Assembly: GCA_020851325.1 (NCBI GenBank)
Contig: JADZCY010000254.1
Coordinates: forward strand, 1 to 42,156
Direction of reading: 5' to 3'
Length of the DNA: 42,156 nucleotides
DNA from: Acidobacteriota bacterium
GTDB lineage: Bacteria > Acidobacteriota > Vicinamibacteria > Vicinamibacterales > UBA2999
Each line of letters begins with the position of its first letter. Within the stretch, counting starts at the first letter, position 1. Shown here in pieces: positions 41,876-42,156 of the stretch. The translations under genes and the position numbers were made by a program. Below the pieces are notes generated by a model. The model was not told the origin of the DNA, ran no database searches, and saw nothing but the letters and a program-made list of their open reading frames with translations.

Positions 41876-42156
41876 TCACGCCCACATCGGCCAGAGCCAG
41901 AACGCCAGCGACACCACCGCGTTGTAGATCACGAAGACGATGGCGGCGTAGCCCATGATGTCGCGGAAGTCGAGGCGGGCGGCGGCCAGCAGCGGCAGCG
42001 CCCAGAACGGCTGGATGATGTCGGTGGCCATGTCGCCCCAGGCGTACGACAGCACGACTTGTGAGGTCGGCACACCCAGCCGCGCCGCGGCATCGACGAG
42101 ATACGGCGCCTCGATCGCCCACTTCGATCCGCCCGACGGGACGAAGTAGTTGACGA
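41876..42156 (-). CDS. atoE: Short-chain fatty acid transporter AtoE (C-terminal part, cut by window end)
   Basis: Only the last 92 residues are visible; the gene continues beyond position 42156. The frame is open to the edge and reads VNYFVPSGGSKWAIEAPY, then SYAWGDMATDIIQPFWALPL and two hydrophobic segments, ending WLWPMWA. These blocks are characteristic of AtoE-type transporters that take up short-chain fatty acids such as acetoacetate or butyrate with protons. The stop is TGA at 41876-41878, 64 bases upstream of the pepA start on the same strand, so pepA probably has its own promoter. The partner ato genes, if any, lie outside the window. Confidence 0.85.
   Translation of the reverse strand, partial: VNYFVPSGGSKWAIEAPYLVDAAARLGVPTSQVVLSYAWGDMATDIIQPFWALPLLAAARLDFRDIMGYAAIVFVIYNAVVSLAFWLWPMWA

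Overview
The window is GC-rich, densely coded chromosomal DNA of a bacterium that is most likely an acidobacterium, probably of the Vicinamibacteria type. The best pointer is a PadR regulator overlapping an ADOP-type (acidobacterial duplicated orphan permease) MacB/FtsX protein at 17.97-20.98 kb. High GC, abundant GTG/TTG starts and short-unit repeats fit this. The assignment is inference; no rRNA is present. I see no prophage, insertion sequence, integrase or CRISPR array, and no gene-free stretch above 300 bases.

Layout. 0-3.2 kb, minus strand: surE, tRNA-Pro(CGG), a flippase-like membrane protein, acylphosphatase, apt and tRNA-Arg(CCT). 3.2-5.9 kb: NfeD and SPFH membrane proteins, then ridA facing them, then truA. 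5.9-8.7 kb: a small zinc-ribbon protein divergent from a WYL regulator, and a small soluble chemoreceptor-tip-like protein divergent from an ECF sigma/zinc anti-sigma pair. 8.8-12 kb, minus strand: an SGNH-like protein and MBOAT acyltransferase (probable envelope glycan O-acylation), then TerC. 12.1-17.9 kb: a proteostasis operon, hspR-dnaJ/cbpA-clpB-ftsH. 18-21 kb: padR-ADOP. 21-22.7 kb, minus: rho followed by a CDGSH iron-sulfur protein. 22.8-24.5 kb: an ArnT-like glycosyltransferase. 24.5-30.3 kb, minus: recG-rsmD-coaD-aminotransferase-FAD oxidase. 30.35-30.94 kb, minus: an exported protein of unknown function, divergent from lexA. 31-40 kb, plus: lexA, a DUF3467-like protein, nth, a zincin, rsmA, rnj, ftsK and an AMIN-type amidase. 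40-42.2 kb, minus: a cut-off atoE, pepA and a small membrane protein.

The genes are mainly housekeeping: genome maintenance (recG, lexA, nth, ftsK), RNA and ribosome maturation (truA, rsmA, rsmD, rnj, rho), protein quality control and envelope building. Many neighbours overlap by ATGA, which points to tightly coupled operons.

Two signals cut across the gene list. First, at many first-of-operon genes a TANNNT -10 hexamer lies only 6-9 bases before the start codon, so those mRNAs should be leaderless or nearly so. Second, several gaps between convergent genes consist of short-unit tandem repeats (7-, 13- or 8-mers). Some of these run exactly from stop codon to stop codon and supply the stop codons themselves.
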